Below, in pieces: positions 8,613-17,569 of a stretch of DNA of 64,000 bases. Position numbers and translations under genes: made by a program. This DNA is from an uncultured Hyphomicrobium sp. (lineage in GTDB: Bacteria; Pseudomonadota; Alphaproteobacteria; Rhizobiales; Hyphomicrobiaceae). Every line of letters starts with the position of its first letter. The first letter of the stretch is position 1. The DNA lies in the NCBI GenBank assembly GCA_934555825.1, contig CAKTFJ010000007.1, forward strand, positions 3,392 to 67,391. The letters run 5' to 3'. Under the pieces are notes generated by a model. That model saw only the letters and a program-made list of their open reading frames with translations, did no database searches and had not been told where the DNA came from.

Positions 8613-9374
8613 ATGAGAAAACAAAACGTGTGGGGCGGGACATGGCCCGGGATTGCACTGGCGCTCGCAGCTCTGACAGGTATGGCGGTGCTCTCCGGCC
8701 TGCGGGCTCAGTTCGCGGATCAGGCGAATTATGTCGATACCGCGCTCGTCGTATCCGTCGACGTCTCGAACTCCGTCGACGCCCACCGCTACAAGCTGCA
8801 GATGGAAGGGATCGCGACCGCACTCGAAGATCCGGAGGTCCTCAAGGCCATTTTGAACGGTCCCAATGCGTCCATCCTGTTCTCCATGGTGACGTGGGCC
8901 GACAGGCCGCGTCAGGTCATCGGCTGGGAGCGGATCTCCTCGCCGGCGGAAGCTGCCGCCGTCGCGAACAAAGTGCGCAAGCTTCCTCGCCAGACCGGAG
9001 AGTTCACCTGCGTCTCAGCCATGCTGCGCTCGATCTCGGACAAGGTTGTCTCGCAGATCCCCGCCAAGCCTTTCCGCACCATCGTCGACGTTTCGGGTGA
9101 CGGACGCGAGAACTGCAATCCCGACGAGGATCCAGCGGCCGTTCGCGATGAGCTTGCCGCCTCGGGCGTAACCGTGAACGGCTTGCCCATCCTCGAAGGC
9201 GATGAGGGCGATACGCTGGAGCAGTGGTATCGGGAGAATGTGATGGGCGGGCCTGGTTCGTTCGTGCTGCCCGCCAACGGCTTCGACGATTTCGGCCGCG
9301 CGATCCGCCAGAAGTTCATCATGGAGATCAGCAGCGGCACGCCGCCTTACAGAGAAGCGAGCGGGCGGAAGTGA
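8613..9374 (+). CDS. DUF1194 (von Willebrand A-like) exported protein
   Basis: A 253-residue protein starting at MRKQNVW, with one N-terminal hydrophobic segment (signal or anchor). The DUF1194 domain is a VWA-like fold: VSVDVSNSVD carries the DxSxS metal-ion-dependent adhesion site and a later strand reads TIVDVSGDGREN. The last third includes FVLPANGFDDFGRAIRQKF, typical of the family. It is probably an extracytoplasmic metal-dependent binding protein. It is divergent from the DUF2946 gene, and no partner ATPase or chelatase gene is nearby. Upstream in-frame codons (20) are not included because the ATG at 8613 gives the better signal sequence. Confidence 0.88.
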   Translation: MRKQNVWGGTWPGIALALAALTGMAVLSGLRAQFADQANYVDTALVVSVDVSNSVDAHRYKLQMEGIATALEDPEVLKAILNGPNASILFSMVTWADRPRQVIGWERISSPAEAAAVANKVRKLPRQTGEFTCVSAMLRSISDKVVSQIPAKPFRTIVDVSGDGRENCNPDEDPAAVRDELAASGVTVNGLPILEGDEGDTLEQWYRENVMGGPGSFVLPANGFDDFGRAIRQKFIMEISSGTPPYREASGRK

Positions 9375-9409
9375 GGCGCGCTCCCAACGCGGTCGTCTGA
9401 ACTCCGTGC

Positions 9410-9610
9410 TTAGGTATCTTTCTGCGCGGCCAGTTTGCACTTCCAGCCTTTGATCTGCCACTGCGGGTGCTCATCGACCCAGCGTGCGAAATAGGGCGGC
9501 GCAACCATCGCGCAGCGCCGCACGTCCATTTCCACAGCAAGCGGCAGCTCGAAGCTCCGGCATTCGCTCGGGTTCGCGACGAGACAAGCCGACAGGATGA
9601 TCGTGAGCAT
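9410..9610 (-). CDS. Small hypothetical protein with conserved cysteines, 66 residues
   Basis: A short protein beginning MLTIILSACLVANPSEC and ending near WQIKGWKCKLA. It has four cysteines (in SACL, SECR, RRCA and WKCK) and the segment PPYFARWVDEHPQWQ. Small proteins of this shape are recalled from many alphaproteobacteria with no assigned role. The hydrophobic N-terminus suggests export. The frame is convergent with the DUF1194 gene and has a clean ATG. Function unknown. Confidence 0.65.
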   Translation of the reverse strand: MLTIILSACLVANPSECRSFELPLAVEMDVRRCAMVAPPYFARWVDEHPQWQIKGWKCKLAAQKDT

Positions 9611-9706
9611 GGAGTGCGTTTCCTTCTACGCCGGTTCGGTCCCCGTTGCGCCGGATACGCAGAGAGTTAGGCGTTTGGATCTCATCCTTAGCCGAAGGAA
9701 GCCCTG

Positions 9707-10105
9707 CTATCGGGTGTTTCCTCGCCACGACTGTGAGCTTTTAAGGCAGTCGTAAAAGCACTTCTGCCATTTTTCGCCGCGCTTGAAGTAGGCGTTGCAG
9801 AACCGTTCGCAAGCCGCGTAGACCTCCTGTTGGGGCGTGAGCGGCTTCGGCTTTTGCGTGGATTCCAGCCGCTCGCAGCATTGAACCCGATGCCCCGAGA
9901 AGCAGCTTTGCGTTCGTCGTACGACGAAGCCTCGCTTGCATGACCCCGCGCAAATGGGCGGTGTCCCATCCCAGTAACAATTGCCGTAGCGTCGCGCTTC
10001 CGCTGGCTGCGACGACAGCATGACGAACGCCGGCACCGCGGCGAGCAACGCTACGAAGAGTGCGGAAGCGAAGCGCGAGAGGGCATCGATGTGCGGGCGG
10101 GACAT
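9707..10105 (-). CDS. Secreted cysteine-rich protein with twin CX3C motif
   Basis: A 132-residue protein with a clear signal peptide ending near PAEA. The mature part holds ten cysteines. The first six are spaced in the segment from GNCYWDG to QCCER. The last four form CERFC, a 12-residue spacer, then CFYDC, that is C-x3-C-x12-C-x3-C, the twin-CX3C pattern of disulfide-stapled helical hairpins. The even cysteine number fits an oxidised periplasmic or secreted protein. It is located just downstream of the fhc operon terminator on the same strand. Not recognised as a named family; a structural or metal-binding role is possible. Confidence 0.72.
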   Translation of the reverse strand: MSRPHIDALSRFASALFVALLAAVPAFVMLSSQPAEARRYGNCYWDGTPPICAGSCKRGFVVRRTQSCFSGHRVQCCERLESTQKPKPLTPQQEVYAACERFCNAYFKRGEKWQKCFYDCLKSSQSWRGNTR

Positions 10106-10155
10106 GAGGGTGCCTCCTGTGTGGCAACCCCAGAAGTATCGAGCGCTCCAAAAGA

Positions 10156-10185
10156 CAGCGCCTCCACCGAATGGAGGAGGCGCTG
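10156..10185 (-). terminator. Hairpin downstream of fhcC
   Basis: A perfect 10-base-pair stem (CAGCGCCTCC with GGAGGCGCTG) with a 10-base loop. Read on the minus strand it is followed by TCTTTT. It lies about 55 bases past the fhcC stop and probably ends the fhcBADC transcript. Confidence 0.55.
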
Positions 10186-10239
10186 CGGATTGTTGCGATG
10201 TCGATGGGTGCGCGACGAGCGCTGACGCTCAGAGCCCCA

Positions 10240-11049
10240 TTAAGTCGTGAGTAGGATCTCGCCCTTGCCGATGGTGGCGCGGTCGCCGGCGAGCTTGCGC
10301 ACCACCGGCGGCAGCGGCTTCGGCGCGAGCGGCCCCAGCGTCTTCGCGACATAGCGCGAAAGGATGTTGAGGATGACCAAGTCGTGGCGTCCGCAATCGG
10401 CGAACGTTGGCAGAAGTTCGTCCACCTTGGGTGCGATCAGCGTGCCGCGGCGAAGCAGCGGACCCGGGCGAGGGCCGAAGCCCACTTCCGTCCAAAGCGT
10501 GCCGCCCACCATGCGAGAGCCGGCCGCTGCGCCGAACGTGCCGCGCGTCACGACGATGCCGCGCCGCATCCGCTCACCCGCGCGCTCGCCGATGTTGCCT
10601 TCGACGACAACCGTGCCGCCGAGCAGACCGAACTTGTCGCCGGGACGCGCGCCGCCGAGATAGTCGCCCGCCGAGCCCTTCACGTGCACAAGGCCGCCCG
10701 TCGCCGACGATGCGAGATAGGCGCCCGCATTGCCGCGGATTTCGAGCGTGCCGCCTTTCATGCCGCGCGCCGCGTGGTTGCCGACGGAACCCTCGACCGT
10801 GATCGTTCCCTGCTCGAGACCTGCGCCGACATAGTCGAGCAGTGTTGAGTCCGCCGAGATTGCGAGCGCCTCGCCGGGCGTGCCCGAGACGGCGAACACA
10901 TCGCCGACGTTGAGCGCATGGACGCCCGTGACGAGCGGCAGTTTCTCGATCTCAGCCGTGGAAAGCTGCGCCAGGCGGCCCGGAAGCAGGCTGGATAGGT
11001 CGAGCGCATGCGTAGGCGCCGTGCGCAGGGTGAAGCTCAGCGTGCTCAT
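10240..11049 (-). CDS. fhcC: Formyltransferase/hydrolase complex subunit C
   Basis: A 269-residue subunit of the bacterial formyltransferase/hydrolase complex (homologue of formylmethanofuran dehydrogenase subunit C). The right-handed beta-helix is visible as repeating short turns such as VEGSVGNHAARGMKGG, IRGNAGAYLASS and VKGSAGDYLGGARPGD between about residues 95 and 200. The C-terminal tail is LPPVVRKLAGDRATIGKGEI. It is the last gene of the leftward fhcB-A-D-C order, and its ATG overlaps the fhcD stop (ATGA). The complex converts formyl-H4MPT to formate through methylofuran, the last step of the H4MPT formaldehyde-oxidation branch in the cytoplasm. Confidence 0.96.
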   Translation of the reverse strand: MSTLSFTLRTAPTHALDLSSLLPGRLAQLSTAEIEKLPLVTGVHALNVGDVFAVSGTPGEALAISADSTLLDYVGAGLEQGTITVEGSVGNHAARGMKGGTLEIRGNAGAYLASSATGGLVHVKGSAGDYLGGARPGDKFGLLGGTVVVEGNIGERAGERMRRGIVVTRGTFGAAAGSRMVGGTLWTEVGFGPRPGPLLRRGTLIAPKVDELLPTFADCGRHDLVILNILSRYVAKTLGPLAPKPLPPVVRKLAGDRATIGKGEILLTT

Positions 11050-11954
11050 GGCAGCAGGTCCTTCAGGTGATAGTGATGCTGGCCGAGATTGCCGCCGTAA
11101 TTGCCGGCAGAGACACGCGTGACGCCCTTTGCAGCGCCAGTCTCGATGATTGTCTTGAGACCTGCGCGCATGGCGTTTGCAACGGAAGCCGACGTAACGC
11201 CGTCGATGACGATCTCGAGCACAGCGATCGTGTCGGCATCGAGTTCCGACTTCACCGCGCCCTTGAGCGTGGGGCAGAACGCGTCGTTCGTGGATGCGAT
11301 GGCGCCCTTGTACTTAGAGCCCACTTTGGAACCCGAGCGTACGATGCCGCCGGGGAACGGCGTGATCACGTCGTCCACCTTTGCAATCGCTGCCACCGCA
11401 GCTTCCGTCACTTCGAGAAGACCTGCGCGGTCACGGCCCAGCACCAGGAGGTTGCCGCCGCCCACCGCCTCGGTCGTGACGCCGCATTTGTCCTCGATCA
11501 CGAACTCGCCGTCCATGACGGGCACGCGCCAGAAGCGCTGTTTGCCGAGCTTTTTGGCGGTCTGCCAGCCGTCGCCGAAGAAGCGCGGACCGGCTGCGAG
11601 CGGCATCGTCGTTGGGCTGTCGAGACCGTTGAAGCAGGCCGAGCCCGGGCTTGTGAGAACGCACTGCCCGACGCGATTGAGAAGCTGCGGCTTGAGCGCA
11701 TCCGGGGAGAAGCCAAACATCAGGACGCGCACACCGGGGCGTCCGTCCGGCGTCTCGTCAGGCGAGAGTTCGCGGTCGATGCCGCATTCCGCGCCTGCGC
11801 CGATGACCGAAGTACCGAAGCCGGTCATGACGGTCGCGCAGATGTTCGCCCACTTGGCGCTATCGGCGGTGATGATGAGACCGAGCGCGCTCATGCCGAA
11901 CGCTTCGGCGAAGGTGTCGTCAATCGTGACGCCGTTTCTTGAGATGGCGCTCAT
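11046..11954 (-). CDS. fhcD: Formylmethanofuran:H4MPT formyltransferase
   Basis: A 302-residue formyltransferase subunit. It begins MSAISRNGVTIDDTFAEAF, the usual N-terminus of bacterial FhcD/Ftr, and contains the conserved segments FGTSVIGAGAECGID and PGGIVRSGSKVGSKYKG. The length matches the family. It transfers the formyl group from formyl-H4MPT to methylofuran within the Fhc complex. It lies four bases from fhcA and overlaps fhcC, consistent with translational coupling. No changes at conserved positions are evident. Confidence 0.97.
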   Translation of the reverse strand: MSAISRNGVTIDDTFAEAFGMSALGLIITADSAKWANICATVMTGFGTSVIGAGAECGIDRELSPDETPDGRPGVRVLMFGFSPDALKPQLLNRVGQCVLTSPGSACFNGLDSPTTMPLAAGPRFFGDGWQTAKKLGKQRFWRVPVMDGEFVIEDKCGVTTEAVGGGNLLVLGRDRAGLLEVTEAAVAAIAKVDDVITPFPGGIVRSGSKVGSKYKGAIASTNDAFCPTLKGAVKSELDADTIAVLEIVIDGVTSASVANAMRAGLKTIIETGAAKGVTRVSAGNYGGNLGQHHYHLKDLLP

Positions 11955-11957
11955 GGG

Positions 11958-13643
11958 TTAGGTCCTCGGTCCCGTCGGCTGAACGATGACGCAGCCGCAC
12001 TCTCCGCCGGTGTGGCCGCAATTGCTGTCGACGATCTCCTGGTCGGAGACGCGGAAGTTGTCGAGCCTGACGGTGTGGTAGCGGTCGAAATACTCCCTGA
12101 GCGTCTTCTCGATGCCGGTGTCGTAGTCGGGGCGGGCGACGTGTGTGGCGCCCGCGACGACCTTCACGACCTGGCCATTCTTCACGATGAGTTCGCCGCT
12201 CTTGAACACCAGGAGCGGCGTCTTGAACATGGCCTCACGGTCCGCGAGGTCCTCGTAGATCGTGATGTCGGCGGAGGCGCCGGGGCCGAGATGGCCGCGG
12301 TCGTGCAGACCGAGGCTCTTCGCCGGGCCCGCGCGCGTCATGACGGCGATCTCGTAGAGCGAATACTCGCGGTCGAGGGACTTGAGGATCGTCGCCGCTT
12401 GCGCGCCGGGATGCAGCTTTTCCAGCATCTCGTTGCGGAACGTGCGGTCCATCAGGAGCCGGATGAGGTGCGGATAGTAGTAGAACGGCGCGCCGTTCGG
12501 ATGGTCCGTCGTGAGGAAGATTCGCCACGGATCGTTGACGAGCAGGAACAGCTCAAGCCCGATGGCCCACTGCAGCGCGTTCACGTAGCTCTTGTCGCGG
12601 TACTTCATCGGCACCACGCCGCAGCCGTTGTCGCATTCGATGTCCATCACGACCCACTTCTTGGGATCGGCGGACTTCGTGTTGCCGTACTGGCGCATGG
12701 AGTCACCCGACGCAGTACACGTCTGGCCGAACATGATCTGCCCGATGTCGATCGACACGTTCGTGTGCTGGTTCAGCAACTCCGCGATCTGCGGCGCGCC
12801 GGACGAGAACTTCATGTCCCCTTCCGTGCCGTAGCTGTGGAACTGAATGTGCGTGAGGTGGAGCGGCAGCCCTTCCGCGGCGCGGATCGTGGCGAGCGTC
12901 GAATGCATCGAGCCCGGAACGCCGAGGTTGCACCCATGGATGTGGATGGGGTGCGGAACGCCGAGCTCTTTCATGCCGCGCGCGAGCGTGAGGATGATGT
13001 CGCGCGGGGTCACGCCGTAATGGACGTTCTTCTCGTCGAGATCGAGCGCGCGCTGATTGAACTTGAACGCGTTGATGCCGCCCGGGTTCACGATCTTGAC
13101 CGCAAGCGCCTGCGAGGCGTGCATGGTCCAGCCGATGTAGTCCTTGATGAACTCGAAGTCCCGCTTCTCCGCGAGCGCGCGCAGGAAGAAGTCGTCGTTG
13201 CCGAGCATCACGAACGCACCCTTGTCGATCATGGGCGTGTCGCCCATTTCGAGGTGCGCCTGGCGCGCGTTGGCGGGAAGCATCGCGGGCTCGAACGCGG
13301 CCGTATAGCCCATCTCCGCGTAGCGGTAGCCGGTCGTCATCGTGGAGGGCACTGCGTGCCCGCAGCCCGAGCGCAGAAGCTCCGTGCGTGCCACTTCGTT
13401 TCCGATGTGATCCTCGGGCAGCATCATGCGCCCGATGGTGACCTTGCCGCCGCCGATGTGGCTGTGCGGGTCGATCGCACCCGCCATGACGACTTGGCCT
13501 TTGAGCGAATACTCTTCGTCGATCCGCGTTCCGGGTTGCGGCTCGGCGACGATCCGGCCGTCCTGGACGTAGATGTCCCGCACCTCGCCGTCGACCCCGT
13601 TCATGGGGTCGTAGACGGTGCCGCCGGTGAACTTGATCAGCAT
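11958..13643 (-). CDS. fhcA: Formyltransferase/hydrolase complex subunit A
   Basis: A 561-residue subunit of the amidohydrolase superfamily. The metal-binding signature appears as AGAIDPHSHIGGGK near residue 56 (HxH), with further conserved histidines in HPIHIHGCNLG and LHLTHIQFHSYG and an aspartate-containing LTTDHPNGAPF. FhcA hydrolyses formyl-methylofuran to formate and free methylofuran. Published work on the Methylorubrum complex describes the cofactor as a polyglutamylated methylofuran held by this subunit. The C-terminus GGECGCVIVQPTG is typical. Second gene of the fhcBADC operon. Confidence 0.97.
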   Translation of the reverse strand: MLIKFTGGTVYDPMNGVDGEVRDIYVQDGRIVAEPQPGTRIDEEYSLKGQVVMAGAIDPHSHIGGGKVTIGRMMLPEDHIGNEVARTELLRSGCGHAVPSTMTTGYRYAEMGYTAAFEPAMLPANARQAHLEMGDTPMIDKGAFVMLGNDDFFLRALAEKRDFEFIKDYIGWTMHASQALAVKIVNPGGINAFKFNQRALDLDEKNVHYGVTPRDIILTLARGMKELGVPHPIHIHGCNLGVPGSMHSTLATIRAAEGLPLHLTHIQFHSYGTEGDMKFSSGAPQIAELLNQHTNVSIDIGQIMFGQTCTASGDSMRQYGNTKSADPKKWVVMDIECDNGCGVVPMKYRDKSYVNALQWAIGLELFLLVNDPWRIFLTTDHPNGAPFYYYPHLIRLLMDRTFRNEMLEKLHPGAQAATILKSLDREYSLYEIAVMTRAGPAKSLGLHDRGHLGPGASADITIYEDLADREAMFKTPLLVFKSGELIVKNGQVVKVVAGATHVARPDYDTGIEKTLREYFDRYHTVRLDNFRVSDQEIVDSNCGHTGGECGCVIVQPTGPRT

Positions 13644-13670
13644 GTCTTAGTGTCCTTGGGAAGGGCGGGC

Positions 13671-14972
13671 TTAAAGGGCGAGTTCGATCGCGGCGAGGAT
13701 GTCGGCGGCGCGAGGCAGGTCGGAGCGGCCGAGGTCCTTGAGCGGGATGGACACCACGTTGTCGACGCGGATGATGCGTCCTGCATGGTCGATGCCCGGC
13801 GTTCCGATGGGGATGAACACCTTGGGCTGAGCCGCGAGCTTGATGCCGGGCGTGCCGAGCACAATGCTCGGGATCTTGGTGGCGGGCGGACCGAGGTCCG
13901 GTGAGAAGGATGCGATCCAAAGCAGAAGGTCGCCTTCGCCGTCCTGGAGCATCCGCGGAATGGCATAGCGCGTGACGTCGTAGTCCGGCTTGCCGGAAGA
14001 GAACGAGACGCGCAGCGGAAACCCGCTCTGCCACGACGACACCGCGGCGGCCGAGATCGCGCCCTCGTTGCCGCCAAGCGCAAGGCCGGCCGCGCGGCCT
14101 TCGATGTTCAGCTCTTTGACGAGGTCGGACACGGTGCTGACCACGAGGTCGGCATTCGGGAAAGCAAGGCTCGGCGGAGCCCACACGAACACAGGATATT
14201 CGGCAGTCTTGCAGCGCTCGGCGAGCGCGCGAATGTCGGCAGTCGCAACGCCCGCGACGGTGTCCTGTGTGGACGGCGTTCCGCGGATCTCGGCTGCAAG
14301 CGCGCTGACGACATCGCTCACGTGGTCGAGATCGACGTTGAGCGTCAGCACCTCGCCGATCCGCGGGCCCGACACTGCCGACTGGTCGAGGTCCTTACCG
14401 ATGAAGACGACGGTGCGCTTCTTCGGCTGCTCGGTGATGAGCGACTGCTCGACGTTGACGATGCGCTCGAAGAAGCGCGGATGCAACTTCTGCACGTCCG
14501 TCGCGACGATAATAAAGAGATCGGCGCGGTTGCGCGCTTCCGTCAGCGTGGACATGATCCAGCCGCGCGTCTGTAACACGCGGAAATTTCGATACTGGCC
14601 CTCGGAGAGCGCGTGGTCGACGACACCGCCGGACTTGTCGGCCAGCGCCATCACGGCGCGGATGCCGTCCACGTCCGTGCCGAGTCCGCCGTACAGCGGA
14701 AGCGACGAGGCGCGGACGAGTTCGGTCGCGGCGCGGATGGCCGTATCGAGATCGACATCCTTTCCGTCCACCTGGGGCCGGGCGCCGTCGACCGCGCGCT
14801 CGAAGCCCGCCACGGCCTTCTCACAGCCGTTCTTGGCCACCTTGATGCCGCTCTCGTCGCGCACGATTTCCAGGTCGTCGCAGACGAGACCGCAGAACGG
14901 GCAGGCGACATCCGTGATCGCGTTCGACTTGCGCGAGTCGCCCGCGCCTGTGGCTTGGGTCCAGTTCGTCAT
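13671..14972 (-). CDS. fhcB: Formyltransferase/hydrolase complex subunit B
   Basis: A 433-residue homologue of the catalytic (molybdopterin/tungstopterin) subunit of archaeal formylmethanofuran dehydrogenase. The start is at MTNWTQATG. The frame remains open 160 codons upstream, antisense to the SRPBCC gene, and that part is rejected. An N-terminal CPFCGLVCDDLEIV motif remains. Bacterial FhcB is known to lack redox function and to be structural, because formyl-methylofuran is hydrolysed rather than oxidised. It is first in the operon, followed after 27 bases by fhcA. Divergent from the SRPBCC gene across a 187-base control region. Confidence 0.95.
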   Translation of the reverse strand: MTNWTQATGAGDSRKSNAITDVACPFCGLVCDDLEIVRDESGIKVAKNGCEKAVAGFERAVDGARPQVDGKDVDLDTAIRAATELVRASSLPLYGGLGTDVDGIRAVMALADKSGGVVDHALSEGQYRNFRVLQTRGWIMSTLTEARNRADLFIIVATDVQKLHPRFFERIVNVEQSLITEQPKKRTVVFIGKDLDQSAVSGPRIGEVLTLNVDLDHVSDVVSALAAEIRGTPSTQDTVAGVATADIRALAERCKTAEYPVFVWAPPSLAFPNADLVVSTVSDLVKELNIEGRAAGLALGGNEGAISAAAVSSWQSGFPLRVSFSSGKPDYDVTRYAIPRMLQDGEGDLLLWIASFSPDLGPPATKIPSIVLGTPGIKLAAQPKVFIPIGTPGIDHAGRIIRVDNVVSIPLKDLGRSDLPRAADILAAIELAL

Positions 14973-15159
14973 GCGTTGGGTCTCGTGAGTTGATTTGGGG
15001 CGGCACCAAAGCATGGACTTAGGTCTAAAACAACATCCGATCATGCTGCGCCGCAGGGGCGGATGAGCGCATGGATTGCGCGTCGCTCGTCTCTTCCCTA
15101 TTGTCCCTCGCCTGCTTGACATATGTCTAGTCGAGAACGGAATTCCTGGAGGATTGTTG

Positions 15160-15690
15160 ATGGTTAGGTTGCTTGCTTCGGCGCTTGCGCTCGTCGCCGT
15201 ATTGCCGCTCGCGGCCGAGGCGCACGGCCCCACGCGCCAGAGGGTCGTCGAAAAGATCGAGATCAATGCACCCGCCGACAAGGTGTGGGCCGTAGTCGGC
15301 AATTTCCAGGACATGAGCTGGCACCCGGCGGTCGCCAAGACCGAAGGCGAGGGCGGCAATGCGGTGGACGCCACGCGGACGCTGACGCTGCAGAGCGGCG
15401 GGCAGATCCACGAAAAGATCACGAAGTATGATGAGGCCGGAAAGGTCTTCAATTATGTGATCACTGAAGTCGATGTGAAGGTGCTCCCGGTCGAGAACTA
15501 CTCGTCTCGGATCACCGTCACGGGCGACGGCGAGAAGTCCGAAGTCGAGTGGTGGGGTGCCTTCTATCGCGGCTTCTTGAACAACGACCCGCCGCCGGAG
15601 CTCTCGGATGAAGCGGCTGTCAAAGCCATCACCGATGTTTACACGAACGGCCTTGCTGCCCTGAAGGAGAAGCTGGAAGGGGGCAACTGA
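15160..15690 (+). CDS. Exported SRPBCC-fold protein (MxaD-like)
   Basis: A 176-residue protein with a signal peptide ending near AEAHG and an SRPBCC (START-like) domain: VEKIEINAPADKVWAVVGNF opens the fold and AFYRGFLNNDPPPE lies near its end. The start is supported by CTGGAGGA about 7 bases upstream. Related exported SRPBCC proteins (MxaD) occur in methanol dehydrogenase clusters and were reported to affect coupling between the dehydrogenase and its cytochrome. A comparable accessory role is inferred here. Its stop overlaps the start of the beta-propeller gene by one base, so the two are probably translationally coupled. Confidence 0.85.
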   Translation: MVRLLASALALVAVLPLAAEAHGPTRQRVVEKIEINAPADKVWAVVGNFQDMSWHPAVAKTEGEGGNAVDATRTLTLQSGGQIHEKITKYDEAGKVFNYVITEVDVKVLPVENYSSRITVTGDGEKSEVEWWGAFYRGFLNNDPPPELSDEAAVKAITDVYTNGLAALKEKLEGGN

Positions 15691-16691
15691 TGCGCTCCCC
15701 GGTTGGGCGCATCGCCCGGCGCGCGGCGGCCTCGCTGGCTTTTGTCGGCGCGGTCGGCATGCTCGCAGTCGCCCCTTGGTTTGGTGGCGAGGTTCGAGCG
15801 GCATCCGAAGGCGCGCGCGAAGCGTTTGTGACCAATCAGGGCGGCGATTCTCTCTCCATCGTCGATTTGGCAACGCGGAAGTCGGTGGCGGAAATCGCCA
15901 TCGGCGGTAAGCCTGCGGGTGTCGCGATGGCACCCGGCGGCCGCATCGCCTACGTCACCGCGCCGGAGGGCAAGGAGGTGGTCGTCGTGGACGCTGAAGC
16001 GCGCGCCGTCACCTCCCGCATTGCCGTCGGCAAGGGGCCGGTCGGCATCGCTGTGCATCCGGACGGCAGCCGCATCTACGTTGCGGATTGGTACGAGCAT
16101 AAGCTCTACGCGGTCGATCCCACGACCGGCACGGTCACCGGCAGCGTGGATGTGGGTCTATCTCCGTCCGGCGTGGCCGTCACACCCGACGGCAAGCTGA
16201 TCGTGACCGCCGACCGCGATAGCGATGAAGTCTCGCTGATCGATACGGAAACGTTGACGCGAAAGGTTCATTTCGCCGTCGGCGCGCGTCCCTTTGGCGT
16301 CACCATCGATGCGGAAGGCCGGCGCGCCTACACGGCCAACGTCCAGAGTGACGATGTAAGCGTGATCGACATCGCATCAGGAAGCGTCGTCGCGACCGTT
16401 AAGGTCGGCAGCCGGCCGTATGCCGTCGCGCTGTCCGGCGGGCGGGGTTACGTGACGGATCAGTACGCGGGGACTGTCTCCGTCTTCGACCTCGACACCC
16501 TTAAGGTCGTTGGGACGGTGTCTGTCGGAGAGTTCCCCGAAGGCATCGAGGCCGATCCGTCTGGCGATGCCGTGTACGTGGCCTGTTGGGAGTCCAACAC
16601 GCTCGAGCGGATCGATACGAAGACGCTCGAAGTGACGGACCGCATTCCTGTCGGAGAAGGCCCGCGCGCCTTTGGTGCATTTCTTCGCTAG
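15690..16691 (+). CDS. Periplasmic YVTN/NHL-like beta-propeller protein
   Basis: A 333-residue beta-propeller. After a signal segment the protein is built of about seven repeats of roughly 42 residues with the recurring patterns VSVIDIASGSVVATVKVG and PxGVAVTPDGK (for example GGKPAGVAMAPGGRIAYV, GLSPSGVAVTPDGKLIV and GARPFGVTIDAEGRRAY). These are YncE/YVTN-type blades. It probably works in the periplasm, but its ligand is unknown. It is in the same transcription unit as the SRPBCC protein and two unknown exported proteins next to the xox region. A second, different propeller is encoded at 27790-28776. Confidence 0.88.
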   Translation: MRSPVGRIARRAAASLAFVGAVGMLAVAPWFGGEVRAASEGAREAFVTNQGGDSLSIVDLATRKSVAEIAIGGKPAGVAMAPGGRIAYVTAPEGKEVVVVDAEARAVTSRIAVGKGPVGIAVHPDGSRIYVADWYEHKLYAVDPTTGTVTGSVDVGLSPSGVAVTPDGKLIVTADRDSDEVSLIDTETLTRKVHFAVGARPFGVTIDAEGRRAYTANVQSDDVSVIDIASGSVVATVKVGSRPYAVALSGGRGYVTDQYAGTVSVFDLDTLKVVGTVSVGEFPEGIEADPSGDAVYVACWESNTLERIDTKTLEVTDRIPVGEGPRAFGAFLR

Positions 16692-16885
16692 CCAGCAGGC
16701 TCGGACAGCGAATTGTTGCGCCGCAGCATGAAATTTCGCCGCGCGATCTGCGTTTTTGTCAGGCCGCGGCGCTGCCGGCCTTTCCCAGAATTCATGTTGG
16801 ACGTGTTGCCGAAACAGACCTTCGCAAGTTAGAAGAATTCCCAAGAAGGCCCAGGATTGGTGCCCAACTTGGAGGAAATGCAACG

Positions 16886-17569
16886 ATGTCACACTTTGCA
16901 CGGGCTCTCGCTGCCGTGTGTTTGGCGCTGGCGCCCGTCGCGGCGATCGCGGCCGGGGATCCGAGGGTCGTGGAACTGCTGTTCGAGACGCGCCATCTCG
17001 ATTTGATCGACAAGGGGTCCGGCGTCACCTACCGCTTCGAAAAGAAGGGGTCGGACGAGCGTTTGGTGGGTAAGAATCTCACCGACGAATTGCGCCTCAA
17101 CGTATCGAGCGTGAACGGCAAGGGTGAGCGGGACGTCGTATTCCACGTCTTCACCGGCGATCAGGCCCGCGACCCGCAGAACTGGCCTGACCTCACGATC
17201 AATCCTCTGTTCGTCTGGTACCTCGACCGCGCCGTGACGAACTTCCGTTACCTGGCTGGCGGCGACAACCGCTACCTCAAACGCAAATTCCAGATGGCCT
17301 TGCGCGACTCCGCCAAAATCCAGGACATCAAGTACGAGTTCAACGGCAAGACGATCGACGCCCAGAAGGTCACGATCCGCCCCTATGCCGATGACTTCCG
17401 CAACAAAGACAAGATGCAGGGCTTCGAGAACACGGAGTTCACCGTTGTGGTGAGCAAGGAGGTGCCCGGGTTCTTCGTCGATCTCACGTCGAACTTCGTG
17501 AGCACGCAAGCCGCGGCCCCGAGCATCGAAGAGAAGATCACTCTTGTGGGCATGGGAGAGGTCAAATGA
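16886..17569 (+). CDS. Exported protein of unknown function, 227 residues
   Basis: Starts at MSHFARALAAVCLAL, with a signal peptide cleaved near AIAAG. A ribosome-binding site GGAGGAA lies about 9 bases upstream. The mature part is a mixed alpha/beta protein with conserved-looking stretches VTYRFEKKGSDE, NPLFVWYLDRAV, YLKRKFQMALRD and VPGFFVDLTSNFVS. No cysteines, heme or metal motif is seen. It is translationally coupled (ATGA overlap) with the following small cysteine protein. The context between a propeller and the quinoprotein relay genes suggests a periplasmic role in methanol oxidation. Family not recognised. Confidence 0.82.
   Translation: MSHFARALAAVCLALAPVAAIAAGDPRVVELLFETRHLDLIDKGSGVTYRFEKKGSDERLVGKNLTDELRLNVSSVNGKGERDVVFHVFTGDQARDPQNWPDLTINPLFVWYLDRAVTNFRYLAGGDNRYLKRKFQMALRDSAKIQDIKYEFNGKTIDAQKVTIRPYADDFRNKDKMQGFENTEFTVVVSKEVPGFFVDLTSNFVSTQAAAPSIEEKITLVGMGEVK

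Noticed and set aside
12012..13904. A 630-codon rightward open frame
   Set aside because: It is entirely antisense to fhcA and the 3' end of fhcB, with arginine/valine/aspartate-rich composition typical of a GC-rich shadow frame; fhcA and fhcB are unmistakable.
14973..15452. Upstream extension of fhcB
   Set aside because: It overlaps the SRPBCC gene on the other strand, and the usual FhcB N-terminus begins at 14972.
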